Below are positions 1 through 9,459 of a stretch of DNA of 64,000 bases, one piece after another. The position numbers and the translations under genes are program-made. Below the pieces are notes generated by a model that made no database searches, was not told where the DNA came from, and was given only the letters and a program-made list of their open reading frames with translations. Position 1 is the first letter of the stretch, and each line of letters opens with the position of its first letter. The DNA comes from Candidatus Kapaibacterium sp. (GTDB taxonomy: Bacteria > Bacteroidota > Ignavibacteria > Kapaibacteriales > UBA2268), in NCBI GenBank assembly GCA_937927515.1, contig CALBDO010000018.1:20552-84551 (forward strand). Reading direction: 5' to 3'.

Positions 1-936
1 TAAAGTGTCGTAAACAATTCCCTCTCTCAGTCCAAATGTTGAAATATGTAGTTTATCGACGTAAACATTTTCCAATACATATTCCAAGATTAATGCTCCA
101 CCAACTATGATATCAGCTCTGTTTGGGTCCATCCCAGGGATTTGTTTTCGTTCTTTAAGAGATTTTGTGTAAATTATCCTGTTTATTGTCTTTTGAATAT
201 CTTTCTTCTCTAATGTATAGCCATTTAATACATCTGGCACTGGTTTGCCATTAGTTTGAAGTGTCATTATTGCAATATTAAGAATAGTGCCAGCGGTGCC
301 AACAAGAGTTTCATATCCTATTTGGTTTATTTTGCTAAAAATAGGTGTCCAAACACCACGAATGTATCTACGGCATTGTTGAATGTTCTCTTCTTTGATA
401 TCATTTAGCAAATCGAAACGAATTGATAGCCTAATAGCCCCTAACTTTTCGCTATGTATGTATAATAAATTTCCTTCTTTTCCAATTATTGTTTCTGTAC
501 TGCCTCCACCGATATCAATAACAAGAGCCTTTTGATTTACTATCGGCATAGAGTGAAGAGTGCCAAGGTAAATCAACCTGCCTTCTTCGATGCCAGAGAC
601 AACTTCAATGTCTATGCCTGTTTCTTTTTTAACAATCTCAATGAATTCGGAGGAGTTTAAAGCCTCGCGGACAGCGCTTGTTGCGACTGCTCTGATTTCT
701 GCACCTTTGCTTTTGGCAATGTCGGCGAATCGTTTTAATGTTTGTACTCCACGGTCTATTGCTTCTTGCGAAAGATATTTGATATCGCCCCCGCTTGCGC
801 CGAGCCTCACTACCTCTTTCTCTCGTAAAATCGTTTGCAACCTTCCTCGGGTGTCGACGCTGGCAATGATTAAATGAAATGAATTGGTGCCCACATCTAT
901 TGCAGCAATTAAAGGGGCTTTCTCAGTTTCGCTCAT
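1..936 (-). CDS. Ppx/GppA family exopolyphosphatase / pppGpp phosphatase, 3' end outside window
   Basis: Translating the complement from the ATG at 936 gives an open frame of 312 codons running off the window edge, so the ORF track omits it. The N-terminus has the ASKHA phosphate-1 signature (AAIDVGTNSFHLII, residues about 10-23). Further on are EVVSGIEEGRLIYLG and IDIGGGSTE, the hallmarks of the Ppx/GppA family, whose members hydrolyse polyphosphate or pppGpp in the cytoplasm. About 310 residues are present; short Ppx forms are about 300-330 and long forms about 500, so the missing part may be small. It is last in a minus-strand run, and its start overlaps the end of the small membrane protein gene by 14 nt. 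Ppx and GppA activity cannot be told apart from sequence alone. Confidence 0.9.
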   Translation of the reverse strand, partial: MSETEKAPLIAAIDVGTNSFHLIIASVDTRGRLQTILREKEVVRLGASGGDIKYLSQEAIDRGVQTLKRFADIAKSKGAEIRAVATSAVREALNSSEFIEIVKKETGIDIEVVSGIEEGRLIYLGTLHSMPIVNQKALVIDIGGGSTETIIGKEGNLLYIHSEKLGAIRLSIRFDLLNDIKEENIQQCRRYIRGVWTPIFSKINQIGYETLVGTAGTILNIAIMTLQTNGKPVPDVLNGYTLEKKDIQKTINRIIYTKSLKERKQIPGMDPNRADIIVGGALILEYVLENVYVDKLHISTFGLREGIVYDTL

Positions 937-1144
937 TATCGTTTCTTCCTTCTTGTTTTGATTCACCCTTCAAAACTATTATCTCTTCATCTCGGTATAT
1001 TACTTCTTGGTCGGATTTTATATTCTTCTTTTGTGGTTTAGATGATAGTATCGATAAAGTCCTCAATATCTTTGTAAAAACCACATTTACAATTACTAAA
1101 ATAAATAATACAATAAGCAGAATTAAAACTATATATCTTAACAT
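923..1144 (-). CDS. Small single-pass membrane protein, unknown function
   Basis: This 73-residue protein has one strong N-terminal hydrophobic segment (about residues 3-27) followed by a polar, charged tail (SDQEVIYRDEEIIVLKGE). It resembles in shape the small DUF4834-type membrane proteins found in Bacteroidota operons, but I cannot assign a family. Its start overlaps the end of the lipoyl-type acyltransferase gene by 7 nt and its end overlaps the ppx start by 14 nt. That tight packing supports it being a real, translationally coupled gene. A membrane-anchored cytoplasmic tail is the simplest topology. Confidence 0.6.
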   Translation of the reverse strand: MLRYIVLILLIVLFILVIVNVVFTKILRTLSILSSKPQKKNIKSDQEVIYRDEEIIVLKGESKQEGRNDNERN

Positions 1145-1887
1145 AATAGTAGATTTTTAAAAACTTCGATAGCTTGGTTGTAGCTGATTTTTCGACCAAC
1201 AATCTCTTCCATAGAAATGCTATGGTTTTTTAAAAAATTACGCAATAATTCTCTTGCATTTTCATCCTTTAAATTAGCTACCTCCGAAATTAGTTCATAT
1301 CCAGTTCCTAAAAGGACCGAGCCGTGTTGGAGTACAGTTTTTCCAATAACTCTTTGTGCACTACCAACAATTTTTTTCCCTTTCCATTCAATTTCATAAC
1401 GAGCCGAACTGGCAAAGCATGAAATTGAAACAGCTTCTCTTTTGTAAAAATCGTTGAAATTAGGTTGTGATTTCTCAAACTCCAAATCATTTGCTCCGAG
1501 CTTTCTCAATCCTTGGACCAAAAAGAAATGTATCTCTCGGTAGATATCTTTCGCAGAGACGACTTGGGAAATCGGCCCGACAAAGCAATATGTTAGCTCG
1601 TTTGCGTGTAGTACTGCTCTTCCACCAGTTGGCCTTTTCACTAAATCGAACCCATACTTTTTTAAACTCTCTGGGTCGAAATCCGTTTCCTTTTGATTTG
1701 CACCAAGCGATATTGCCCAAGGCTTCCAAGCATAGAACCTGAGCATAGGCAGAGTCTTCCCTTCTTCGTGTAAAATTGCTCTTTGATAATCGAATTGCAT
1801 ATTATATGCACCAGTTTGTGCTCCGTCGAAAATTACCTCTATATCATAATTCATTAACTCGCTAATCTTTTTGCCCGATATTATCAT
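1138..1887 (-). CDS. Lipoyl-type acyltransferase of the BPL/LplA/LipB fold, probably octanoyltransferase LipM-like
   Basis: This 249-residue cytoplasmic enzyme of the biotin/lipoate ligase fold would transfer octanoyl or lipoyl groups onto lipoyl domains. The family signature RPTGGRAVLH lies at about residues 85-94. It is followed by SCFASSARYEIEWKGKKIVGSAQ-type sequence (about 156-178) and LQHGS. The Cys at about 157 followed by the conserved Lys in GKKIVGSAQ matches LipM-type octanoyltransferases, which use a cysteine nucleophile, better than LplA ligases, whose longer C-terminal adenylation accessory domain is absent. It leads the minus-strand run with the small membrane protein and ppx. 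LipL or LplA-like activity remains possible. Confidence 0.8.
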   Translation of the reverse strand: MIISGKKISELMNYDIEVIFDGAQTGAYNMQFDYQRAILHEEGKTLPMLRFYAWKPWAISLGANQKETDFDPESLKKYGFDLVKRPTGGRAVLHANELTYCFVGPISQVVSAKDIYREIHFFLVQGLRKLGANDLEFEKSQPNFNDFYKREAVSISCFASSARYEIEWKGKKIVGSAQRVIGKTVLQHGSVLLGTGYELISEVANLKDENARELLRNFLKNHSISMEEIVGRKISYNQAIEVFKNLLLC

Positions 1888-2047
1888 AAACGTAACTTAA
1901 AAAAGTATTTGACGAAGCTTTGAATTAAATAATTTTTTAAACTTATCTGGTACTTCGAAAATATTAAATATTGGATTTGATGTAGTATTTTGCTTTTTAG
2001 TTCGTCTAAAAATTATTCTGTTTCATATTTGTTGAAGGTTTGGGGCA

Positions 2048-2956
2048 GTGAAGATTTTATTATTTATCTTCTTTTTAAATACACTTTTTTGCTTTTCTTA
2101 CCAAGCACCGATTGATACAGTTTTTTGGTTCTATCCAGGAAGAGGACAAAATTTTGGCCAAGATAGTACCTACTTCCCGATGAATATTTTTAACTTACCT
2201 GATACAAATGCAAGTGAAAACATACCCTCTGCCAATCCTAAAAATATATGTTCAATTGGTTTGGGAGGGGAGATTTGTGTTGGCTTTAAGAATTACTATG
2301 TTTACGATGGCGAAGGAGAGGACTTTACCATTTTCGAAAATGCTTTTATTAACCCGATTACCAAGAAAGTTTTTGCCGAGCCAGCAGTAGTTTCGGTTAG
2401 TGAGGATGGTGTAAACTTTTATGAATTTCCTTGGGATTATTACACTCTCCAAGGGTGTGCTGGAACTAAACCAACAAATGGAAAAGCCAACCCATTCGAC
2501 CCGAAAGTAAGTGGAGGCAATAGCTTCGACCTTGCTGTTTTAGGCTTGAAAAAAATTCGCTACATAAAAATCAAGGATATTTGTGATACGATTTTGAAAA
2601 GTCCGAATCATCCATATTACGACCCAGTTATATCCGGCTTCGACCTCGATTGTGTTGTAGGGTTGAATTTAACTTCTCTCACAGACTTTGCTGAGCTTCC
2701 CCTCGAAAATCACTATTTGGTTAAAAGTTATAAAACATTTTTAAACATTCACAGCGAAAAAGAGTTCCTTCTGCAAATCTATGATGCTTGTGGTAAACTT
2801 CTGCTTTCCGTTGAAACAAAATCAGACAACTACGAAATAGATTTGAGCAAGTTCCATGGGAACATTTTCTTTGGTTTAATCATGTGGCGTAATACAAATG
2901 CAAAATTTACTCACTTTAAAATTTTGAAACTTAATGATGAATTGTTCATTAATTAA
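2048..2956 (+). CDS. Secreted protein with degenerate T9SS-like C-terminus
   Basis: The start is a GTG (GTG AAG ATT) behind a G-rich stretch, giving a 302-residue protein with a signal peptide (KILLFIFFLNTLFCFSYQA). The body has a run typical of a family of secreted FCB-group proteins: PGRGQNFGQDS near residue 30, an invariant-looking GEGEDFTIFENAF near residue 90, and VSVSEDGVNFYEFPW. These look like carbohydrate-binding or cell-surface beta-sandwich modules, but the function is unknown. The last 80 residues (LLQIYDACGKLLLSVET and on) resemble a T9SS type A sorting domain without its clean motifs. It overlaps the next lipoprotein gene by 23 nt, so the two are probably co-expressed. Confidence 0.75.
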   Translation: MKILLFIFFLNTLFCFSYQAPIDTVFWFYPGRGQNFGQDSTYFPMNIFNLPDTNASENIPSANPKNICSIGLGGEICVGFKNYYVYDGEGEDFTIFENAFINPITKKVFAEPAVVSVSEDGVNFYEFPWDYYTLQGCAGTKPTNGKANPFDPKVSGGNSFDLAVLGLKKIRYIKIKDICDTILKSPNHPYYDPVISGFDLDCVVGLNLTSLTDFAELPLENHYLVKSYKTFLNIHSEKEFLLQIYDACGKLLLSVETKSDNYEIDLSKFHGNIFFGLIMWRNTNAKFTHFKILKLNDELFIN

Positions 2957-4157
2957 ATTAATCGTCGTACTTTTCTCTTTTATCCTATTTTCTTGCTCAG
3001 AGGAAAAGAACTCTTTGCCGTATAATTTATTTGGAAATATCGGCAGAACATCTTCTTACGAGGAATTAGGTAGCTTTTGGACTGGTATTGCCTCCCTCGA
3101 GAAAGCCTCTTGTAGCGACACGAGTGGATTTATCTCATTTCCCCTTGCTCTCTCGGATAATAAATTTGTTACCTCTTCTGCAAATGGAGTTGTTGTTTGT
3201 TTCAAACATTCAAACTTGCTTTGGGAATATCACCTTGATGCAAACGAGTATTTAGTCTCGAGTATCTGTGCTTCCCCAAATGAAGAACTTGTCTTTATAA
3301 CAAATCAGAAAAGAATTTACTCTTTGGATAACAATGGTAAACTCCGTTGGAGGATTATCTTAAATGATTCTTCCGCTTTTTTCACACACTTGTTAGCAAC
3401 TAAAACAGGTGTTTATTTTATATCGCAAAATGATATTTTGTATAAGTTAAGCTACTCTGGTAAGGTTCTATGGCAACTGCAGTTTCCATTATCTTCTACG
3501 AATTATTTTGCAGCTGGAAATGAAGATAGGTTAATAATCAACCTCACAAATGATAAGTTGGGCGAAACCGACACGGTTATTTTAGTTGATGGAAATGGTT
3601 CAATAATCTGGAAGCGTTATTTCGATGGACTGCGTCTTGTACGCTCTCCGATAGTCTGGAAAGACAAAATTTTTGTGTATGGTTACTACGAAGACAAAGG
3701 GCAATTGATAGGCAAACTTATTTCTATGGATTTTAATGGAAAAAAACTATGGTCGAAGGAATTTGGGATAATCCCGCGTTTTTTGTCAATCACGAATGAT
3801 GGAGATTTGTTTTTGATACTATATAACTCTGGATTGGGCGAGAATGTTTCAACGATTTACAAACTTGATGTGTCTGGCAATTTAATTGCTCAGCAACACA
3901 TTAGTACAACCTTTTACTCTCCTCTTTTCATTAGTAAAGAGATTCTTGGTGCAGTTGGTTACACACGTGGTAATCCCGTTATCGTTTTCTTTGGTTTTGA
4001 CCTAAGTTTATGGAAAACAATAGACTTAAGCAAATATCCTTCAATATTGAATATTCCAGCATTTTTAGAGGATTGTACTATGTATTTTGTCGCAGGCAGT
4101 GGTAACTTCTTCGTCAGAATCGACGAAAACCCTATTATCAAACTGCTCCCCTGGTAA
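2934..4157 (+). CDS. PQQ-like beta-propeller lipoprotein
   Basis: The 407-residue product begins with a lipoprotein signal (LIVVLFSFILFSCSEE) with the lipobox Cys at about residue 21, so it is probably lipid-anchored in the envelope. The rest consists of repeated propeller blades with the pattern of PQQ-like or WD-type repeats: SLDNNGKLRWRI, KLSYSGKVLWQL, LVDGNGSIIWKRY, SMDFNGKKLWSKE, KLDVSGNLI. BamB-like proteins share this fold, but here there is no bam context. The gene starts inside the previous secreted-protein gene and is followed 22 nt later by a TonB receptor, suggesting one surface-oriented operon. Its ligand or partner is unknown. Confidence 0.8.
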   Translation: MMNCSLIKLIVVLFSFILFSCSEEKNSLPYNLFGNIGRTSSYEELGSFWTGIASLEKASCSDTSGFISFPLALSDNKFVTSSANGVVVCFKHSNLLWEYHLDANEYLVSSICASPNEELVFITNQKRIYSLDNNGKLRWRIILNDSSAFFTHLLATKTGVYFISQNDILYKLSYSGKVLWQLQFPLSSTNYFAAGNEDRLIINLTNDKLGETDTVILVDGNGSIIWKRYFDGLRLVRSPIVWKDKIFVYGYYEDKGQLIGKLISMDFNGKKLWSKEFGIIPRFLSITNDGDLFLILYNSGLGENVSTIYKLDVSGNLIAQQHISTTFYSPLFISKEILGAVGYTRGNPVIVFFGFDLSLWKTIDLSKYPSILNIPAFLEDCTMYFVAGSGNFFVRIDENPIIKLLPW

Positions 4158-4179
4158 TCGTTCTCTGCACGCTTAGAAA

Positions 4180-6528
4180 ATGAAACTTTTTGCTCTTTTT
4201 TTCGTTTTTACCATTTCGAATTTTTTTGCACAAAGGTATATGTTTCGGGGTTTCATTTTCTTGTTGGCATTTTGGGTCTGGAGCGTTGTTCAGGTATTTT
4301 CAAATGAATTAAATGCAATAGGAGATAATGCCTCGATTAGTGGTTTTGTTTACGATGCAACTACAAAAGAAATCCTTGTGGGAGCCACTGTTTTTATCGA
4401 AAATACAAAGATAGGGGCATTAACCAACAAAAATGGCTTCTTTTCCTTAAGCAATGTGCCACCTGGAAAATATAAACTGGTAATTTCTTTTGTAGGATAC
4501 GAAAAATTAGTTGATACGATACAATTAACAAAAAATGAGAAAAGAAGAAAGAATTTTTACCTAAATCCAAAAGATTTAACAACCGAAGAGATTAGTATTG
4601 TTGCCGAAAAAGAGATAGAACGTAGGGAAATTACAGTTAGTAAAGTCTCTGTTCCTGTTCAGCAAATATCGAAACTTAGAATCGGGGGTGAATCGGATTT
4701 GTTTCGGTCTTTGCAGTATCTTCCGGGTATTTTAACTTCCTCGCAAATCTCCTCGGGGCTATTTGTTCGGGGTGGCTCCCCAGACCAAAATCTTGTCCTA
4801 TTGGATAATATGATTGTTTACAATCCTTCCCATCTGTTTGGTTTTATTTCAACATTCAATACCGAGGCAATTAAAGACGTGGAGTTAATAAAAGGTGGTT
4901 TTCCCGCCGAGTATGGAGGAAGAATTTCCTCTGTACTCAATGTTACTCAAAAAGAAGGGAATCGCCAAAAAATCACTGGTGGTGCTGGGATTGGGGTAAT
5001 ATCTTCGAAGGCAATGCTCGAAGGACCTCTGCTTAATGGTTCCTGGTTCGTTGCTGCAAGAAGGACTTACGTCGATTTGATAAAAGGATTAATTCCAACA
5101 GACCCCAACGTACCTTTGCCAGATTTTTGGTTTTACGATGTTAATGCCAAATTGACCCAAGAATTTAGCAAGAATAGCAAGTTCAACTTCGGTGGATTTC
5201 AAAGTCAGGATTTATTTGGATACAATGGTTTTGGCATAGATTTTAGTGTACAAATAAAAAACCAAGCTGGCTACGCAAAATTTATTCACATTTTCAATGA
5301 TAATGTTTTCACTTCTACTTCAGTTAGCTTAAATTTTTACAAAAACTCTTTTGTAGGGAAAACCGGTGATTATGTATACAAAATTGAAAACTCCATAAAA
5401 GATTTGAACTTCAAGACAAACATCGATTGGTTTGTGAACGAAAATTTAACTCTTAAATTTGGGTATGAACTTTCCAAATTTAAATTCTCTTATATACAAA
5501 ATTTTGCTGGGACCGAGACAGACACATCCCAAAATTCCGGAGTAACACCCGCCGGTATTTTGGACATTACAGTTTCCGACTGGAACCACAGTCCATTCGT
5601 GCAAGCAAATTATAATCTTTCCGACCTCGTTGGTGTTCAGGTTGGTGGTCGGTTGAACTACTGGACATTAAGTAAGAGTTTGACATTCGACCCAAGAATT
5701 ACATTGAAATATAACTTTGCAAGCAATTTCATTGCAAAATTTGCTTGGGGACTTTATCACCAAAATATTAGACTTGCTACTCAACCAGACTTTTCTTTTT
5801 TCGATACTTGGCTACCGACCGATACAACCGTGCCACCAATTAACTCTCAACATTTGATTCTCTCTCTGGAAACAGAACCAATTAATGGCATAGAACTGCT
5901 TTTCGATGTTTACTATAAAACATTGAAAAATATTACCGAATTGAACTTAAATGTTATTACAGCGAGCAACTCGCGAGATGTTTTCTTTGTCGGCAATGGA
6001 CGCTCTTATGGAGCAGAAATATTCTTGCAAAAAAAGTACGGAAAATTCGCTGGGTGGGTCGGTTATGCTCTGGGCTTTATTTTTGCAAAGTTCGATTCCC
6101 TCAATTATGGCAAAGAGTTTCGTCCCAAATACGATAGACGCCACGATTTTAAAATTGTCCTTCAATATTTGCTAAGTAAAAAATGGGAGTTTTCCGCTAC
6201 CTTTACCTTTCAATCGGGTCAATCCTACACGGGTGTTACTTCCTATTTAATTTCTCGTTTACCAGAGCAGACAGAGGGTCTTGGAAAAGTTATTACATCT
6301 CAGAGGTATGGTCTTAGGCTTCCGCCTTCACACCAACTAAATATCAGTGCTACTTATAACTTCCATACCTTCGGGCTTCCATCGAAAATAATTCTTGATG
6401 TCTATAATGTATACAATCGCCGTGACATTTGGTTCAGATATTACAACACTAATGAAGAAATTCCGAAACTCGAAGACGTAAAATTATTGCCAATAATTCC
6501 AAGCATTTCATATGAAATTAAATTTTAA
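4180..6528 (+). CDS. TonB-dependent outer-membrane receptor with N-terminal carboxypeptidase-regulatory-like domain
   Basis: This 782-residue outer-membrane receptor has a signal region, then a CarboxypepD_reg-like domain (GFVYDATTKEILVGATVFI, about 50-135), a plug domain (LRIGGESDLFRSLQYLPGI; FVRGGSPDQNLVLLDNM, about 165-260) and a 22-strand-type barrel ending in an aromatic-rich C-terminus (ISYEIKF). The internal ATG at 4240, preceded by AAAGG, gives a cleaner signal peptide (MFRGFIFLLAFWVW) than the upstream start and may be the true one. The stop overlaps the start region of the DUF4249 lipoprotein gene, the usual partner of this receptor class. Substrate unknown. Confidence 0.92.
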   Translation: MKLFALFFVFTISNFFAQRYMFRGFIFLLAFWVWSVVQVFSNELNAIGDNASISGFVYDATTKEILVGATVFIENTKIGALTNKNGFFSLSNVPPGKYKLVISFVGYEKLVDTIQLTKNEKRRKNFYLNPKDLTTEEISIVAEKEIERREITVSKVSVPVQQISKLRIGGESDLFRSLQYLPGILTSSQISSGLFVRGGSPDQNLVLLDNMIVYNPSHLFGFISTFNTEAIKDVELIKGGFPAEYGGRISSVLNVTQKEGNRQKITGGAGIGVISSKAMLEGPLLNGSWFVAARRTYVDLIKGLIPTDPNVPLPDFWFYDVNAKLTQEFSKNSKFNFGGFQSQDLFGYNGFGIDFSVQIKNQAGYAKFIHIFNDNVFTSTSVSLNFYKNSFVGKTGDYVYKIENSIKDLNFKTNIDWFVNENLTLKFGYELSKFKFSYIQNFAGTETDTSQNSGVTPAGILDITVSDWNHSPFVQANYNLSDLVGVQVGGRLNYWTLSKSLTFDPRITLKYNFASNFIAKFAWGLYHQNIRLATQPDFSFFDTWLPTDTTVPPINSQHLILSLETEPINGIELLFDVYYKTLKNITELNLNVITASNSRDVFFVGNGRSYGAEIFLQKKYGKFAGWVGYALGFIFAKFDSLNYGKEFRPKYDRRHDFKIVLQYLLSKKWEFSATFTFQSGQSYTGVTSYLISRLPEQTEGLGKVITSQRYGLRLPPSHQLNISATYNFHTFGLPSKIILDVYNVYNRRDIWFRYYNTNEEIPKLEDVKLLPIIPSISYEIKF

Positions 6529-6535
6529 TTTAGCT

Positions 6536-7408
6536 ATGAAAAAAGCATTGAGTTTATTCTCTCTTTTGTTAGTTCTAATTAGTTGCCAAGATGAACCTCT
6601 TTCAGATTACGTCTCACAATACTACGTGGAGGCTTTTTTAATCGTTGATGAGCCTATCGATAAAATAAAACTTTTCAAAACCCAACCTATACAAGAGAAA
6701 TTTGATTACTCCAAAGCATTTGTTAAAAATGCAGATGTTAGAATTATCGTAGATGGAGAGGAGTATAAATTGGCTCTAAAAGATACTGGCAAAGCCGATG
6801 ATTGGGCATACTTCTTCCCAGATACAAGTATAAAAGTATTACCTAATCGAACTTATAATTTGAAGATAATTACCTCTGATGGTATACAAATTTCGGGGAC
6901 TACAACCACACCAAGTCGTTTCTACTGGCAAGTCCCACCACCAGATACAATATACTTTCCAAAGGACACCTTAAATTTCACAGACAAAGACCCTATTCCA
7001 ATTCGTTGGACATCTGTTAAAGAGGTTCTTTATTATGTTGTTTCTTTGAAATGTTTAGATACACTCGAGTATGGTAAATATCTTTTCCCAGCCAACGAAG
7101 AAAAAAATAGGAGGGTTTATACTCCTTTTGATGAAAATCAAAGAAGGAGAAGGTATTATTATGATTTAACAAGTTGGGATGCTATTCCAAATACTGAGTA
7201 TCCTTTGTATTGGTTATTGTTCAAATGGTTTGGGAAGCATAAAATTATAATCTATTCACCAGATTTCAACTTTCTTCGATGGCTTTTGCAACAATTTCGT
7301 GGAAGCCAAATCAATCCACTTCTAAGTAGCGTCGAGGGTGGAATTGGTGTATTTGGTTCTGCAAGTAAGATTGAAAAGGAGATATTTCTCGTTAAAAATC
7401 AGCCTTGA
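6536..7408 (+). CDS. DUF4249-family lipoprotein
   Basis: I chose the ATG at 6536 rather than 6512 because it gives a standard lipoprotein signal (MKKALSLFSLLLVLISCQDE) with the acylated Cys at about residue 17. The mature part carries the DUF4249 pattern: an early YVEAFLIVDEP strand, VRIIVDGEEYKL, NRTYNLKI and a TTTPSRF-like segment. In Bacteroidota, DUF4249 lipoproteins sit directly after TonB receptors with a carboxypeptidase-like domain, exactly as here. They are presumed to be outer-membrane accessory lipoproteins of the receptor. The product is 290 residues. It converges on prfA with only 8 nt between stop codons. Confidence 0.82.
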   Translation: MKKALSLFSLLLVLISCQDEPLSDYVSQYYVEAFLIVDEPIDKIKLFKTQPIQEKFDYSKAFVKNADVRIIVDGEEYKLALKDTGKADDWAYFFPDTSIKVLPNRTYNLKIITSDGIQISGTTTTPSRFYWQVPPPDTIYFPKDTLNFTDKDPIPIRWTSVKEVLYYVVSLKCLDTLEYGKYLFPANEEKNRRVYTPFDENQRRRRYYYDLTSWDAIPNTEYPLYWLLFKWFGKHKIIIYSPDFNFLRWLLQQFRGSQINPLLSSVEGGIGVFGSASKIEKEIFLVKNQP

Positions 7409-7416
7409 ATAAAATT

Positions 7417-8508
7417 TTAGTGTTTCTCTGCAAGTAGCAATCCTTGGTTCAATATCTCTGTTTGTTCCAAAATTCTCAGATTCTCTATGATAGGTAAAAG
7501 TTCGCCTTCCATCACTTCGCTTAATGTATAGTTTTTCTGTTCACCTTCTAAACGATGGTCGGTCACTCTATTCTGTGGCCAGTTGTATGTTCTTATTTTT
7601 TCCGAGCGGTCACCAGTTTTAACCATTGCTCTTCTTTGGGTGGTTATTTCCTCTTGCTGTTTTTTCAATTCCATTTCATACAGACGTGCTCGCAAGACTT
7701 TCATCGCTTTCTCGCGATTTTTTAATTGCGACCTTTCATCCTGGCAAGATACAACAATACCAGTTGGTAGGTGGGTGATACGAACGGCGGTCTCGACTTT
7801 GTTCACATTTTGGCCACCTTTACCTCCGGAGCGAAATATATCGATACGGAGCTCGTCTTCATTTATTTCAATATCGATTTCATCTGCTTCTGGCAATACA
7901 GCTACTGTAGCTGCCGATGTATGTATTCTGCCATTAGCTTCGGTTTCGGGCACTCGCTGGACCCTATGTACTCCACTTTCGTATTTCATAATTCCATAGA
8001 CATCGTCGCCACTTATCGAAAAAATTATTTCTTTGAAACCACCTCGTTCACCTTCGTTGAAATCTATGACTTCAATTTTAAATCCCATCTTCTCGGCAAA
8101 TTTTTGATACATTCTGAATAAATCACCGACAAATAAGCCAGCCTCGTCGCCACCAGTACCAGCTCGAATCTCCACAATACAGTTTTTTAAATCGTTCATA
8201 TCTCTTGGGATAAGCATTATTTTTAGTTCTTCTTCCAATTGCTCTCTTTTCTTTTGCAAAATTTCAATCTCTTCGTAGGCTAAATCTTTAAGTTCAGGCT
8301 CCACATTTCCTTTCACTAATTCATAATTCGACTCGATTTCATTGGTTACTTTAATGTATTCCTTTGCTTTATTAACTATTGGCGTCAGATACTTAAATTC
8401 TCTTGAATACTCTTTAAATTTCTTTACGTCCTTTAGGATATCAACGTTGTTGAGCTCGTTTTGCACAAATTCATATCTCTCTATCAAATTTTCTAACTTT
8501 TCTTTCAT
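7417..8508 (-). CDS. prfA: Peptide chain release factor 1
   Basis: The 363-residue product is full length for bacterial RF1. It has the N-terminal helical domain, the GTGGDEAGLF segment, the codon-recognition loop GVHRVQRVPETEANGRIHTS (with PET where many RF1 proteins have PAT or PxT, not the SPF of RF2), and the catalytic GGQ loop (RSGGKGGQNVNKVETAVR) that promotes peptidyl-tRNA hydrolysis. SCQDERSQLKNREKAM follows, as expected. RF1 decodes UAA and UAG. The GGQ Gln would be the substrate of PrmC methylation; prmC is not in this window. It is a single gene flanked by plus-strand operons. Confidence 0.97.
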   Translation of the reverse strand: MKEKLENLIERYEFVQNELNNVDILKDVKKFKEYSREFKYLTPIVNKAKEYIKVTNEIESNYELVKGNVEPELKDLAYEEIEILQKKREQLEEELKIMLIPRDMNDLKNCIVEIRAGTGGDEAGLFVGDLFRMYQKFAEKMGFKIEVIDFNEGERGGFKEIIFSISGDDVYGIMKYESGVHRVQRVPETEANGRIHTSAATVAVLPEADEIDIEINEDELRIDIFRSGGKGGQNVNKVETAVRITHLPTGIVVSCQDERSQLKNREKAMKVLRARLYEMELKKQQEEITTQRRAMVKTGDRSEKIRTYNWPQNRVTDHRLEGEQKNYTLSEVMEGELLPIIENLRILEQTEILNQGLLLAEKH

Positions 8509-8649
8509 AATATTATACCATCTTAAACAAATGAAAGACGAATATTTTTACATTAAAATTTTAATACGAAATCTCAAACTTGTGGTCACTCCCAAATTAA
8601 TCTTCCTAAAAGTTTTTTTAATAATTTTGTATTTTCGATTGTATTTTAT

Positions 8650-9459
8650 ATGTTCACATTAAAACTTTTTAAAATTCTCTTGTTTACTCTTTTTTTATGG
8701 AATTTTTCTTATTCCCAAGTAAAAATTACTATACCACAAACTTTTATTAATCGTGGCCAGCTTGATACTATTGTTGTTTTGGGCGATTTCTCGGGTTTCA
8801 ATTTTGGTAAAATTAATCTTATCTTTCAATTCAATGCTTTTCTAATTGATGTAAAAAAAGTTGTCTCGAACTCTGAGTATCTTATTACAGAATCTGAGCC
8901 AAGTTTTAGAGTTCTGCTGAACAATTTAAGTGATGCAACTCTTCAAATTTCTTCGTCAAGCACAAACAACAATATAAAGAAGGAAAATATTCTCTGCAAG
9001 ATTATAGTTGAGGGTCTGGTCTACAAAGACTCTGTCGATACGATTAAACTTTTGCAGGTAGCGCTCGACGATATCCCTGTTGACTACCTGTTTATCGGTG
9101 GAATTATCAATGTTAGAGGACCACTCGTAGTTCCAGTAAAAAAGAATTACCTATCGGAGGGATTTCCAACTCCTACGTCCAACAGAGTTTACTTCCGATT
9201 CGGCATTGTTGAAAGTTCCGTGGTTGAGATTGTAGTATATAATTCAAATGGAGAAATTGTCTTATCATCAGTTCAAGATGAAGAATACTTTAAAGTTTTG
9301 GGAAAAAATCGAGAGATTTCTCTAAAAGAAAAATTAGACGACGGTGATTATTTATTGGAACTTTCTCTCCCTTTTGATTTATCCAGTGGTGTGTACTTTT
9401 TAGGATTGAACGCTTATTCAATTGGGTCGTTTCGTTCAAAATTTATCATTGTAAAATGA
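8650..9459 (+). CDS. Secreted protein with cohesin-like module and T9SS-type C-terminal domain
   Basis: The 269-residue protein starts with a signal peptide (KILLFTLFLWNFSYSQ). Residues about 24-155 have the strand pattern of a cohesin-like beta-sandwich (INRGQLDTIVVLGDFSGFNF, then LIFQFNAFLIDVKKV), although no catalytic or calcium motif is visible. From about residue 170 the sequence matches a T9SS type A sorting domain: SEGFPTPTSNRVYFRF, a VEIVVYNSNGEIV strand, SSGVYFLGL, and a short basic end (FRSKFIIVK). It overlaps the next gene by 4 nt (ATGA). Inference: an exported surface protein made together with the IgGFc-domain protein. The cohesin call is tentative; the export and sorting call is stronger. 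Confidence 0.72.
   Translation: MFTLKLFKILLFTLFLWNFSYSQVKITIPQTFINRGQLDTIVVLGDFSGFNFGKINLIFQFNAFLIDVKKVVSNSEYLITESEPSFRVLLNNLSDATLQISSSSTNNNIKKENILCKIIVEGLVYKDSVDTIKLLQVALDDIPVDYLFIGGIINVRGPLVVPVKKNYLSEGFPTPTSNRVYFRFGIVESSVVEIVVYNSNGEIVLSSVQDEEYFKVLGKNREISLKEKLDDGDYLLELSLPFDLSSGVYFLGLNAYSIGSFRSKFIIVK

Noticed and set aside
8622-8629. TAATTTTG promoter for the cohesin-like gene
   Set aside because: There is no TTG element at a suitable distance upstream and the region is AT-rich, so I did not list it.
8342-8662. 106-residue plus-strand ORF overlapping the prfA start
   Set aside because: Antisense to a conserved protein; the compositional bias is that of the reverse strand.
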